From: Patella vulgata
Lineage: Eukaryota > Mollusca > Gastropoda > Patellidae
Direction: 5' to 3'
Assembly: GCF_932274485.2 (NCBI RefSeq)
Contig: NC_065880.2
Location: forward strand, 88,595,730 to 88,659,729
DNA: 64,000 nt
The translations under genes and the position numbers were made by a program. Below are positions 11,259-22,248 of the stretch, in pieces (within the stretch, counting starts at the first letter, position 1; every line of letters begins with the position of its first letter). The notes below the pieces were generated by a model that was given only the letters and a program-made list of their open reading frames with translations, did not search any database and had not been told where the DNA came from.

Positions 11259-11649
11259 GGTTTAAAGTCCACTTGACACAAACTAGGTCATTTCGGGAGC
11301 AACACAATTCGCCTGCGCGTAGGGGTCTTTAGCAGTGGGAGGACCATGAGAAAACCCACAAGGTTGGACAGGCAACCCTACTGAGAGAGAGAGAGAGAGA
11401 GGGGGGTGGTAACCTCCACTCGACACACAAACTAGGTTATTTTGGGACTAACATATGGCTCAATTTTATTTGAATAATTCGCTTGCAGTTGGGGGCGGGT
11501 GGGCGGAGGACCCAGAGGAAACCCACGAGGTTGGACAGGCGACCATACTCCTTGTCACGTACAACCGGGGAATCGAAACCACGCTAGTTGACTCAATGAC
11601 AGACCTTATGATACAACGAGTAGGTGCTAACCATTCAGCCATCCAACGT
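11229..11649 (-). mobile_element. SINE-A dimer with shared TSD
   Basis: A truncated unit (11229-11381, ending 'caaccctact') runs into the GA tail of a full unit (11382-11647). The pair as a whole is flanked by tgatttacaaatagatt (from about 11204) and tgatttacaaacagatt (from about 11653), a 17-bp TSD with one mismatch. Confidence 0.8.
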
Positions 11650-11770
11650 CTTGATTTACAAACAGATTTTTGATGTCTTGTCATATAATTGTGTAGAAAA
11701 CATTGTTCATTATTTTGAGGACACGGTGTGTGTGTGTGTGTGCGCGCGCCATCATAGTGTGGGTTTTTTA

Positions 11771-12299
11771 AGCAGCATGCATGATAATGTTTGATACCTT
11801 ATGACTACTATTTGTTTTGGCCGCATCCGTTGTAATGCTTGATACCTCATGACTACTAGTTGTTTTGGCAGCATACATGATAATGCCTGACACCTCATGA
11901 CTACTAGTTGTTTTTGCAGCATACATGACAATGCTTGACACCTAATGACTACTAGTTGTTTTGGCTGCTTGATACCTCATGACTACTAGTTGTTTTGGAA
12001 GTACCAGTTGTTTCGTAGCATGCATGATAATGCTTGACCCCTCATGACTACTAATTGTTTTGGCAGCATGCATTATAATGCTTGATACCTCGCGACTACT
12101 AGTTGTTTTGGCTGCTTGACACCTCATGACTACTAGTTGTTTTGGCAGCATACATGATAATGCTTGATACCTCACGACTACTAGTTGTTTTGGCTGCTTG
12201 ACACCTCATGACTACTAGTTGTTTTGGCTGCTTGATACCTCATGACTATTAGTTGTTTTGGCAGCATGTATGATAATGTTTGATACCTCATGACTACTG
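11771..12299 (+). repeat. Minisatellite, ~35- and ~60-bp alternating units
   Basis: Around eleven units of 'cttgatacctcatgactact' 'agttgttttggcagcatgca'. Long units add 'gcatgataatg'; short units go straight from 'ttggctg' to 'cttgatacc'. Confidence 0.92.
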
Positions 12300-12348
12300 G
12301 AATTGTTATGTGAATGGTTCACGTTGCTAACGAAATGTTATTTTAAGT

Positions 12349-12708
12349 CAGTCTGATTAAAACACAGATCTATATTTCGTTTCGTTTATTTGTACTTTCG
12401 ATGGCCTACACTACATGAAGATCTGATCGGTTGTAGCGAAAGGACGCTGTAGAGGTTAGACGGGTGGCTTTTGACCTTATGACGTCAGACATTGATTAAT
12501 TAATCAACGTTGGCGTTTCTAGTGGTTTACCCACAGTTCCGGACACCTCACGCCAAAAAAACTCGCCGTTTCATTGGCCAGTCCCTCACATCATCCAAAA
12601 CGCAGGTTATGCAACAACTCTTCCAGATCCTAGTGTAGTAAAGACAAGTTAAGTGAAATATTGAACAATAAAAATCGAAACGAAATCGGATCTGTGTTTT
12701 AATCAGAG
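12349..12708 (+). mobile_element. MITE-D copy, right end truncated
   Basis: Left TIR cagtctgattaaaacacaga and right TIR up to 'ggatctgtgttttaatcaga'; the last bases and the TSD are lost. Confidence 0.85.
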
Positions 12709-12894
12709 AAAAACCGATTTATTAAAGGCTTACCACCGGTCACCGGATCTATTCAGAGGATTAGGTAGCTCTTTCATTAATCATTACTTATAATAAAAAC
12801 AATCTTACAAGAAGCTAATTCCCTATAGATAACGTCTAATAATCACCATGGAGAGTTGGCGTCCATGTTCATACGAAGCGTAAGCTGTCTATCT

Positions 12895-13590
12895 ACGGAC
12901 ACGAAGATAATTGACCGACATTTTTATTCCTAAATCGGCGATTTCAATCCAAAACACCAAGTATGCTCCGAGAATTTAACAATTGTTTATTCTGTCTCCA
13001 TTTTAAGAAAGTCGAAAATACTTTTTATTTAGTCTTGCGCAGTCTGCCTACAATTTGTTCGGCTTGAGAACATACGCGAACTTGGTTGACCGACATTTCG
13101 ATGATGTTAGTCAAAAACACTAATTATACTTGAAATATTTCGGGGATCATGATGGTTAAGTGGGTAAGACGCTGGCTCGCTAGCCTGGAGGTCGGATGTT
13201 CAATCCCTGCATTGGCTTAGAAAGTTCATCCAGATTTTCCGGCGTGGTTTTCCCCTTGTCAGGGATGCAGGACGGATGGTCTGACAAGGACAGCTGTCTA
13301 GTCGTGCGAATGGGACGAAAACCCGAGGCCCAGTGTACACATTGGCGTGCACGTAAAAGATCCCTTGGCAGTTGGAATTCGATATAAGAGTAGGCCGTAG
13401 CGCCGCTGCACGGGCAAAATTTCCCTCATCGCACACTGTATGGCGTATGCCTGTCTTCATCAGCCCAGGTTAGGAACAGAACAGTAGGACGTTAAACCCT
13501 ATTTCATTTCATTTGAAATATTTCGAGAAGGATTTATTCTGCTTCCATAAACTAGAGTTGAAAATGATTTTTTTTTATGAAAGCTGTCAA
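12895..13590 (-). repeat. Repeat E, two diverged copies, interrupted by SINE-B
   Basis: 'ttgaccgacattt' at about 12911 and 13087 each leads into 'aaaacacyaa' and 'attctgyytcca'. This is the reverse of the E copies at 33015, 40200 and 51785. Confidence 0.6.
13142..13511 (+). mobile_element. SINE-B copy, full length with TSD
   Basis: It has a complete tRNA-like head (gttaagtgggtaagacgctg, then gtcggatgttcaatccc), core and (ATTTC)n. The flanks repeat ttgaaatatttcg (13 bp). Confidence 0.93.
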
Positions 13591-14094
13591 ACGGATCAGA
13601 ACCACGTCGCCAAATAGTATACTATTTTTTTTAATATTGCGGTCATTTAGGACCGAGATAGTTTCTTAAAGTAGATTAAAGTGCTCTGTGTGTAGAATTA
13701 TATTCCCGGTCAACAACCCATTAGCTATCTTGTGAAAATTGGCCACTATATGAATGATAAGTGTCTTTTTATTCTGTATGTGACAATAGTTTGTCATTAA
13801 AACCAACATTAACTGTATTTTTCTTTTACAATAAAACCACCGGAAACTTGATCGATAATTATATCATATTTTCTACAGGGATTTATATGGCAGTACGACC
13901 TTGGAACCTGTTAGTTGTTTATTGAAACAATAACAAAATGTTCCATAATGACGACAATTAGCGGCAACATTAAACTTTACTTATTGGCTAAGTGTTATGT
14001 AGTTTTATTGTATTTACGAAACGGGTCATGGCATTTATATATAATTTATACGAAAATAAACCATTTAGCTTTGTTTGCAGTAAACATGAATGAG
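13591..14094. other. AT-rich intronic DNA, nothing recognised
   Basis: No shared repeat or coding signal was seen. Positions 14095-14123 look like a tiny SINE-B piece (catcgtacagtgtgctat). Confidence 0.4.
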
Positions 14095-14123
14095 CGTGGG
14101 TATACATCGTACAGTGTGCTATA

Positions 14124-14488
14124 TATGAAATGAAATGAAATGAAATGAAATGGGGTTTAACGTCCTACTGGTCTGCTCCTACACTGGGCTAATAAAGACG
14201 GACATACGCCATACAGTGTGCTATGAGGGAAATTTTGCCAGGGCAGCGACACTACGGCCTACGCTCATACTGAATTCCAGCTGTACTCCAATGTGTACAC
14301 GGGACGTCGTTTTTCGTCATATCCAAACTATATGGTGTCCCTTACCAGACCCTACGCCATACACCACTGACAAGGGGGAACCACGCCGGAAAATCCCGAT
14401 GAACTTTCATGCCTAACTCCGGCATCGAGCAGGGCATCTTCAGGTTAGCGTACAAACGCCCTGCTCAATGATCCACCGTGGCTCCCAC
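14124..14488 (-). mobile_element. SINE-B copy, diverged head
   Basis: (GAAAT)n then cgtcctactggtctgctcct through 'ccaccgtggctccc'. The tRNA-like portion differs from the consensus near 14405-14470. Confidence 0.88.
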
Positions 14489-14628
14489 ACATTTTGGTAT
14501 CGTATTGACTGGTGCGTACCATGGACCTTATGTATTATAAGGTCCACGCGTACTAATGTGCTTCACAATGAGGTAAATGCCCTGTGTTCTGCTTCAGATC
14601 TACTTAAATCTTTGTTTCCTACGAGAAA

Positions 14629-14916
14629 TAGAGAGAGAGAGACAGACAGAGAGAGAGGGAGAGAGAGATGGGGTTTAACGCCCACTCGACACAAACTAGG
14701 TCATTTCGGGACTAACATATGGTTTAATTATTTATTTCAATAATTCGCTTGCGCGTAGGGGTCTTTAGCAGTGGGAGGAAACCGGGGGAAACGGGGAAAC
14801 CCCACGAGGTTGGACAGGATACCCTAATCCTTGTCACGTACAACCGGGGATTCGAAACTACGCCAGTTGACTCAATGATACAGCGCGCACGTGACAACCA
14901 TTCGGCCATAGCCGTC
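14629..14916 (-). mobile_element. SINE-A copy, near full length
   Basis: GA tail, body, B box (ccggggattcgaaac) and head (accattcggccat) are all present. Confidence 0.9.
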
Positions 14917-14954
14917 CTTTTTTAAAACATTTCTGATATTCATACATGACTTAA

Positions 14955-15677
14955 ACATGCACTTTGTAATTGTTAAATCTGCCCATTGTAGTTCTTTCTT
15001 AAGGCCTTAGATGTTATCTAAAGTATTAATAAGACATTAATTAACTTATCCAAACCATAATCAACTCTCGATGCCAGCGTTATCCTGCGATATAGGGTGG
15101 ATTTGAATACGTACAGTAAAATGGATAATCGAGACTTGGTTTATTATCGTAACAACGATCGAAGCTAGCCTAAAATTGAATCGGTTTAGAATGAAGCAAT
15201 TTGTCTGAAATGTTTAGTATATTCTGTTTTTATTATCTATTTTTAACTATTATAGCGAGTACTCAAATAACACACTATTTATGGATAACAATTACTGTGG
15301 TTTATTTCACTGCGACGTTTCAACAAGATTTCACAAGTCGTTATCAAGCATATAACACAAATAAATAAAATGAAAACAAAATAGCTATATATATATACAC
15401 GAGCAGTGCGAACCCTCCAATGGGATGCAAAATCAGCAAGCATGAGCAACTGTCCCAAGCTGTTAAATAAACAATGTACATAGATGGTTATAAACTGTAA
15501 TTGGTATAGATAAGTGCAGGAATGAAGCCAAAGGCAGGATCAAACAATTATTAGCAGGTAAGTAATTGTTATCCATAAATAGTGTGTTATTTGATTATGT
15601 TCCAATTACTAAATGCCATTTAAAGAATATTATAGCGAGTACTGTCAGCTCTTTATCCAAACTAACATAATGCCACT
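14955..15677 (+). mobile_element. MITE-F copy carrying a hairpin insertion
   Basis: It lies between TTAA at 14951 and 15678. It has the F signature (taatcaactctcgatg, ataatcgagacttg, tgtcagctctttatcc) and is split by the 365-bp insertion at 15264. Confidence 0.82.
15264..15628. mobile_element. Hairpin-bearing insertion, probably Penelope-related
   Basis: Perfect 32-bp inverted repeats (15264-15295 and 15562-15593, caaataacacactatttatg...) enclose about 270 bp. That interval includes gcgacgtttcaacaagattt and cgttatcaagc. A 15-bp TSD, attatagcgagtact, lies at 15249-15263 and 15629-15643. Confidence 0.75.
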
Positions 15678-15729
15678 TTAATGTGGTGATTTCCTGGAAT
15701 AAAAACATGCGACCATATTGAAACTATTT

Positions 15730-15992
15730 GGGGAGGGGGGGGGGGTGGATGGCTAAATGGTTAGCGTGTGCGCGCTGTATCATAAAATCTGGCATTGAGC
15801 CAACTGGCGTGGTTTCCATTCCCCGGTTGTACGTGACAAGGAGTAGGGTCGCCTGTCCAACCTCGTAGGTTTTCTCCGGGTCCTCCGGTTTCCCCCCACT
15901 GCTAAAGACCCCTACGCGCAAGCGAATTATTGAAATAAAATTAGTTTGTGTCGAGTGGACGTTAAACTCCATTTCTCTCTCTCTCTCTCTCT
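15730..15992 (+). mobile_element. SINE-A copy with TSD
   Basis: Complete head, core and (CT)n tail; a 3' segment of the body ('accatatgttagtcccg') is missing. Flanks are tgaaactatttg and tgaaactatgtg, a 12-bp TSD with one mismatch. Confidence 0.92.
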
Positions 15993-16004
15993 CTGAAACT
16001 ATGT

Positions 16005-16367
16005 GTGATACAAAAACAAGTGACACCGGCCTTCTAAATCTGAAGTGACCAAAACAAGTGTTATCACCGCTTGGATCTTTTCCTGTTTCTGATAATTGAA
16101 ATTGACAGGGATGACCTTTTTCATGTGGATTCACATCAACTTAAATGTGAGTGTTTTTGTCTGTTGCCGATACAAGAAAGGCTTATCTTAAACCACTTTA
16201 TTACTTTCAATGACAGTTCGTAATTGAACCGGAAATACGCATGTCACTATTCTTTGGAATACAATTACTACTTATTTACTAATTCACGCTTTCGCTAGGT
16301 GTAACACTTTGGTACTTGAGACGATTTTAGTTCTTGGCAAAATTGTTGCTTCAGTCTGTCTATGGAG
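16005..16367. other. Intronic DNA, nothing recognised
   Basis: No shared repeats, exon signals or tandem structure were seen. Confidence 0.4.
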
Positions 16368-16744
16368 TTAAGGTTACAATTTCATATTTTCTAAGAAAGT
16401 CAAAACATAATTATTTCTATGTCTTTTGCTCAATAGGTTATCAACTCACTATTATACGACCATGGGCATTATTTCCCACCCTTAAAAATCTATGACACAG
16501 GAAATAACAACACAATTACCTCCCCTGTTTTGCTATTGACAACATGGGACAGCCATTTTCCAACGTTGGAATTTGAAGTTAAAAATGATATTTTTGCCGA
16601 TTTCTCAGCTGGCAATAGCGAATTATAGGATTAATAGGATTATTCTTTAACAAGGTAGGACTGTTTATGGATACCATCTATTTTAAGGCTTTATTTTAAT
16701 ACAATTTAAAAATATAACTTAAAAATATGAAATTGTAACTTTAA
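16368..16744 (+). mobile_element. MITE-G copy, complete
   Basis: The TIR ggttacaatttcatatttt and its mirror aaaatatgaaattgtaact sit directly inside TTAA at both ends, indicating a TTAA target. Confidence 0.85.
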
Positions 16745-16966
16745 ATCACACGTACTTAATGAACGTGAATATATAGTTATAAATAAAAAAAAAACAGTGA
16801 TATTTTGGTTAAATCATAACCATTGTCAAAATATCCATCAAATTCTGGCTGTTTATTGACCTATGGCTGGTAGACCAAAATAGGCAATGTCTCCTATCTT
16901 AGTTGTGGGAAATAAAGAGGTTTATTCCATACATGGGATGGAAATTAACGTCAAGGTTATCGAAGA
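16745..16966 (+). repeat. Repeat H copy
   Basis: Reverse partner of 2239-2459; it abuts the right end of MITE-G. Confidence 0.75.
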
Positions 16967-17154
16967 CCTGCAGAAATAAGGAGGTTTAAATTAGGGTGTA
17001 GAAGCGAGTTGGATCAGAACTCATTCAGAAATTCCTGGGAGCCATTATTATTGAGCACGAGGAACCTGCAAAGCCATTGCAGCTTAGCAATAAAGTTGTG
17101 AAACTATTTTATGCTGTAGTCTTGTTACGATCATGAAGAAACAAACACAAGAAG

Positions 17155-17412
17155 AAATGAAATGAAATGGGGTTTAACGTCCTACTGTTCTGCTCCTATA
17201 CTTGGCTAATGAAGACGGGCATACACCATACAGTGTGCTATGAGGGAAATTTTGCCCGGGCAGCGGCACTATCGCCTACTCTTATATCGAATTCCAACTG
17301 CCAGGGGATCTTTTACGTGCATTCCAATATATACACGGGACCTCGGTTTTTCGTCTCATCCGAAGGACTAGACAGCTGTCCTTGTCAGGCCCTCCGTCCT
17401 GCATCACTGACA
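17155..17412 (-). mobile_element. SINE-B copy, head missing
   Basis: It runs from (GAAAT)n through 'caggccctccgtcctgcatc' and stops at 'ctgacaa'. Confidence 0.9.
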
Positions 17413-17453
17413 ACGCAACAAGAAAGAAGTCCTATAGTACTATATAGGCTGGT

Positions 17454-17718
17454 GGTTTAACGTCCTACTGGTTTGCTCCGAAGACGGGCATACGCCATAC
17501 AGTGTGCTATGAGAGAAATTTTGCCCGGGCAGCGACACTATGGCCTGGAGGTCGCGTGTTCGATCCCTGCATTGGTCGAGAAAGATTATCGGGATTTTTA
17601 GACGTGGTTTCATCTTGTCAGTGATGCAGGACGGACGAAAAACCGAGGTCCCGTGTATACATTGCGTGCACGTTAAAGATCCCTTGTCAGTTGGAATTTG
17701 ACATAAGAGTAGGCCGTA
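17454..17718. mobile_element. SINE-B foldback (two opposed pieces)
   Basis: A reverse-strand 3' piece (17454-17546) is joined head to head with a forward piece (17547-17718, cctggaggtcgcgtgttcga to aagagtaggccgtag). The forward piece lacks the segment between 'gcaggacgga' and 'cgaaaaaccg'. Confidence 0.8.
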
Positions 17719-17756
17719 GCCACAAAGATATTCTAAAGTATTATTTAAAGGGGGCA

Positions 17757-18005
17757 AGTCTCTAACTCAGTAACATCCACGTTTAAATCAACACCGATTT
17801 TGTTATCTTACCGTCAAAAGATGGGCTTCTGATATCCAATATTTAAGACAAAATTAACATTTTAATTAAATTGGCACACGAATCGCGTGACAGAATGCTT
17901 TCGAGGGACATTTGTAATTTAATCACTTCGCGTATTTTGCGGAAAATAAATGATTAGAAATAACATATAAATAAAAACGATTGAATGTAAATCAGTTTAT
18001 ATACA
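17757..18005 (-). mobile_element. MITE-I fragment
   Basis: agtctctaactcagtaacat, gggcttctgatatccaatat and aatcagtttatatacattct match the copies at 22249 and 28918. Confidence 0.8.
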
Positions 18006-18160
18006 TTCTTAAAATATAGATGTGACGTCATCCTTTGATGTTGGCGTGCCATTATTTCAAATAATGGAACGGACAATGTGCTAAGCGTACATTATTTATA
18101 CTAGTTGCGTGACGTATTTCACTGAAATGCACGTGCTGGATAGCGTCTGCTTTTTAAAGC
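18006..18160 (+). repeat. Repeat J fragment
   Basis: tgacgtcatcctttgatgtt, accattatttcaaataatgg-like block and aagcgtacattatttatact are shared with 3952-4311. Confidence 0.65.
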
Positions 18161-18165
18161 GGAAA

Positions 18166-18536
18166 TTGCAAATTTTCTAAGAAAGTCAAAACGTAACTAT
18201 TTCTATGTCTTTTGCTCAATAGGTTGTCAACTCACAATTATACGATCATAGGTGTCATTCTCACACTTAAAACTCATTTACACAGGAAATAATAACACAA
18301 TTACCCCCCCATTACCTCCCTTGTTTTCTATTCTCCACCATGGAGTAGCATTTTTCAAACGTTTGAAAATGAAGAGGAAAATGATATTTTTGCCAATTTC
18401 TCAGCTGGCAATAGTGAATTATAGGATTAATAGGATTATTCTTTAACAAGGTAGGACTGTTTATGGATACCATCTATTTTCAGGCTTTATTTTAATAAAT
18501 TTTAAAAATATAACTTAAAAATATGAAATTGTAACT
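18166..18536 (+). mobile_element. MITE-G copy, left TIR damaged
   Basis: The body is the same as at 16368; the right TIR is intact before TTAA at 18537. Confidence 0.82.
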
Positions 18537-18540
18537 TTAA

Positions 18541-18800
18541 GTTGTTTAATGGTTTTGTGCAAGGCATTGCGTAATTTGTAAATATTGGCTTCGTGCTAAC
18601 ACACTCGTACAATATATGTATATTACTAAATGTCTCGCACTCGACCATTAAACTACACTTAAAATACAGATGTGACGTCACCCTTTGATGTTGGCGTACC
18701 ATTATTTCAAATAACGGTACGGGCAATTTGCCAAGCGTACATTATTTATACTAGTTGAAATTTGGGACCCGCGTGAAGTATTTCATTGGAAAGTATGTGC
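18541..18800 (+). repeat. Repeat J copy
   Basis: ttgtttaatggttttgtgca and tttgatgttggcgtaccatt align with 3952-4311 in a permuted order, suggesting two overlapping fragments. Confidence 0.6.
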
Positions 18801-18810
18801 GAGTGTGTTT

Positions 18811-19745
18811 ATGAGATAAATATTACCCTAACCGAGGGTTGATATGTAAAATATCGATTGAGGGTATTAGGGTTATTTGTCTTACACCGACATCAATGTT
18901 AAGCCCAGCCCATACCGCTACGACTACACACAAGCCGATAGGACTCAGCGTCTTGGGTAGTTGTAAAAGAAAATCGGGTCGCGCCTTTACTTCACTTGCC
19001 TACGACGGTACCAGTCCACACGGTACCAGTTCTCTCTCTCTTCTGTCCAAAAATCTGCCATCTTGAATTTTCCCTCAGTTAAACAAGGAGCACATGACCT
19101 GCACAGTCACATGACTAAATGCTACTCTCTGATTGGCTAAACATCAGTAAGACAATTGATCGCGTCGTGTGAGTGTCCACACAAACACGATAAGTTACGA
19201 CTGCAACCAACTGCATCCGACTACGATTGAACATGTTCAATCTGGCCGACGGGCCACGACGCGACGGAATTCGATTGAATCGTGGTCCTGGGACTGTCCA
19301 CACTGCACTGATTATCTGAGACAAGACGTTGCGTTGGGTAGAGTCTGGGCAAGTCGTGGCGGTATGGGCCGGGCTTAAAATCTATCCAAAATTGATTCCA
19401 CCTATAAGACAATGGTTTAGCCCATGTCGACCCTGCGACTGATATGACAAAATTAAGAAAACAAGTCGTAAGTTGCACGTGCATTACATTTTAGTAACCA
19501 TGTGTTCACAAACTGGCATTCATTTGGTGCAATTTTGTCAAACGATTAGGACCACGAATTGATCCGCGCAAGTCAATTTGTAGAAAATATGGATGAAAAA
19601 GATAATGTAGATTCTGACGAAGAATTATTTAAAGCTAGTCCAAGTGTAGAATTTATGCGGAAAATATTTAACAAGGATTTAATATACTCGGATATTTTCG
19701 ATTGTGAGGAAGATACAGACGATACACGCTTTTCAATTTCGAGTG
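18811..19745 (+). other. Unclassified island with an acidic short ORF
   Basis: This stretch has a higher GC content and is rich in CGAC/CGACTG motifs (19150-19260), unlike the AT-rich intron around it. It ends in a frame at 19571-19753 whose MDEKDNVDSDEELFKASPS portion is acidic and uninterrupted until a SINE-B insertion. It could be the 5' part of a DNA transposon (PIF/Harbinger-like layout comes to mind) or a host exon. Nothing decisive is visible. Confidence 0.35.
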
Positions 19746-20084
19746 CTCTCTAGCCTGGAGGTCGGGTGTTCGATCCCTGCATTGGCCGAGAAAGTTCATC
19801 CAGATTTTCCGGCGTGGTTCCCCCTTGTCAGAGATGCAGGACGGAGGGCCTGACAAGGATAGCTGTCTAGTCATTCGGATAAGACGAAAAACCGAGGTCC
19901 CGTGTACACATTGGCGTGCACGTAAAAGATCCCTTGACAGTTGGCATTCGATATAAGAGTAGGCCGTAGTGCCGCTGTCCGGGCAAAATTTCGTTCATAG
20001 CACACTGTATGGCGTATGCCCGTCTTCATTATCCCAGTTCGGAGCAAAAAAGTAGAACATTAAACCCCATTTCATTTCATTTCA
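19746..20084 (+). mobile_element. SINE-B copy, 5' truncated, 16-bp TSD
   Basis: It starts inside the tRNA-like head (ctagcctggaggtcgggtgt) and ends in (ATTTC)n. The flanks repeat ttttcaatttcgagtg at 19730-19745 and 20085-20100. Confidence 0.95.
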
Positions 20085-20100
20085 TTTTCAATTTCGAGTG

Positions 20101-20581
20101 ACAAGACGTCAGTGAATGTGCCAACAATACCGTGCCCATAAATACCTTACACGGAAATCAGTGAGCTGTGAACTTTTTTAACAGTTGGTCAGTGTGGTGA
20201 AATAATAAACACGATAGTGAGCGAAAAATCCCGTGTGCGCTGGAAGATATAAGTATATAAGATCTTATTTATTGGTTGGATGTCTAGATTCGTCTTGGAA
20301 GTTAGCAAAATAAAATGATGAATACTGCGCACCGAATTCCATATTTAGTTATGAGAATAGTTTCACATTTACGGATTGCGAATAAAGCTGATATATGGAT
20401 ATACGACACAATCCAGAATTTGAGTTTCAGACAAGTTCTTGATGGTCAAATGAAGAAACTAAGTAACATGGGCCTGGTAAAGTTCGTCGTCCGAATCGTT
20501 TAACAACATTGTACAAAAAAAGTGAATAAAATGTTAAAAGAAAGAATTTGTGTCCTTTTTCATTGAAGAGTCCGTAAACCT
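20101..20581 (+). other. Continuation of the unclassified island
   Basis: After the SINE the acidic frame runs only a few codons (DKTSVNVPTIPCP) before a stop. A second short frame at 20315-20503 (from MMNTAHRIPYLV to FVVRIV) has no recognised motif. Nothing else was recognised. Confidence 0.3.
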
Positions 20582-20661
20582 GTTGTGACGTCATCAGAGA
20601 GTGATATATGATATCGTCCCTAGGGTCGATATTAGATATCACTCTCTGATGACGTCACAAC
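20582..20661. repeat. 80-bp palindrome with two TGACGTCA sites
   Basis: Arms gttgtgacgtcatcagagag and its exact mirror extend with small mismatches to a tccctaggg loop. Each arm holds one full CRE-type TGACGTCA. Confidence 0.85.
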
Positions 20662-20753
20662 CGGTTGACACGTTTCATAACATGTATGGGAGATCAAAGG
20701 AAGTAACATCAGAGGTGTGTAATTTAGATTGTTGAATGACCTCGGGCTTAAAC

Positions 20754-21475
20754 ATACATTATGCAAGAGCTAAATCTGTATATTGCAAGTCTTTATTTAG
20801 ACTTCAGATCTTCTTTGATTGGCATTTAGTAATTGAACATATTAACACAAGGTACAATTTTATGGATACACAATTACTGAGTTTGATACTAAGTGACGTT
20901 TCAACGAGGATACTTGCTTGATAAAGACGAGAGTATCCTCGTCGAAACGTCGCTTAGTATCAAACTCATTAATTGTGTATCCATAAAATTGTACCTTGCG
21001 TTAGACTTCAGATGTTATAGAAATTATTAATTGGACCTTTATTTACATGACAAGCTCAAAATCAACTCTGTAGACCCATGGATGGCTTGGATACAGTTTG
21101 GATTTAAACAGCCGCCCATTTAAAATTAAATCAATAAATGGCGGACCAAGCTAACGTTTACCGTTAGTCGCTGATGTCACTACCGGAAACTGGTGATGAA
21201 AGGCCTGCCAAGCGAGACTACCATAGCCATTGAGCATGTTACTTGATACTCGAGAATATGTGGGTGGAGTTATCGTCTGTCAATCAATCAAACGATCGCC
21301 AATTCTTACAGACGGTGCAGACACAATTGATATGATACTTATTTCTAGTCCAAACCTCCAACAGTGACAATTCTGTTCAAAACAAAGTAATTTGACTGAA
21401 ATTTTCAACATTTTCTTTTTTTATCAGCTTTTTTTTAATTATTATAGGAAGAATGGCCAACTCTTTATAAAACTC
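20754..21475 (+). mobile_element. MITE-F copy (variant) with hairpin insertion
   Basis: TTAA then acatacattatgcaagagct at the left; the right part has agtaatttgactgaaatttt and gaatggccaactctttat. It is split by the insertion at 20810. Confidence 0.75.
20810..21000. mobile_element. Hairpin insertion with 13-bp TSD
   Basis: Two ~65-base arms (from about 20854 to the end, starting ggtacaattttatggataca) fold around ttgataaagacgag. The flanks repeat ttagacttcagat (20797-20809 and 21001-21013). The design and the tttcaacgagg/ctcgtcgaaacg motifs resemble the insertion at 15264. Confidence 0.8.
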
Positions 21476-21476
21476 T

Positions 21477-21590
21477 TTAACTAATGTAGCTTTAAGACAT
21501 TGCGTAATATATTGAAACACCACGTCTCTCATATTGTTTTAATAAATTACTTAATGTCTCGCCCACGAGCATTACACCACTCATATTACC
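21477..21590 (+). repeat. Repeat J fragment
   Basis: gctttaagacattgcgtaat and tgtctcgcccacgagcatta match the 3' part of the J copy at 3952. Confidence 0.55.
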
Positions 21591-21892
21591 TTATAATATG
21601 CGTTGATACCCATTTGTGTCCATTTCTAGGTGCCAAGGAATAGCGATGTAACTCCTTTTAGGCTCATTAATTATCAAAATATTCAGTCATCAGGAAGCCT
21701 TTGAGAAGAACTTGAAAGGACATTTTGCCAATTATCTTTCAGGCGTGATGATAATATTCCTCGCTACTTAATGAGGCGGCAGCGTGGGTGAGCAAAACAC
21801 GTCTCGCGTTCCTAACAAGTCACGTATTATTCCTGGGGCTGTTGGCCAGGATAGAGAACCGATGAAGATAAACTTCCTGGTCTCTTTCCTTG
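21591..21892. other. Intronic DNA with a short MITE-I-like piece
   Basis: 21600-21650 (gttgatacccatttgtgtcc, atttctaggtgccaa) resembles the MITE-I left part. The rest is unrecognised. Confidence 0.4.
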
Positions 21893-22190
21893 TTGAGTCA
21901 GTGGTTCTGTGATGTGTTTCTTTGCTAAGTCGGTGGTTGCGTTGATGGTTCGGTGGTTAGGTCTGTGGTTGGGTGGTGCGTTTTTTTGCTAAGTCGGTGG
22001 TTGCGTTGATGGTTCGGTGGTTAGGTCTGTGGTTGGGTGGTGTGTTTCTTTGCTAAGTCGGTGGTTCGGTGGTGGGTTTCTGTCCTAAGTTGGTGGTTGC
22101 GTCAGTGATTGGGTGTCGCGTTTCTTTGTTGAGTAGGTGGTTGCGTTGACGGTTAAGTGGTGCGTTTCTTTGTTGAGTCGGGGGTTTTCA
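21893..22190 (+). repeat. Minisatellite, GGTGGTT-rich, ~70-bp units
   Basis: 'tttctttgctaagtcggtgg' 'ttgcgttgatggttcggtgg' recurs four to five times with deletions. Confidence 0.88.
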
Positions 22191-22248
22191 GAATAAAGTA
22201 ATTTGATTGAAATTTTCAATATATTCATTTGTCATTATCTATATTTAA

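Noticed and set aside
20888-20960. Hammerhead ribozyme in the hairpin insertion
   Set aside because: A gacgag/ctcgtc stem followed by gaaac is suggestive, but the required ctgatga core is ttgataa, so it is not supported.
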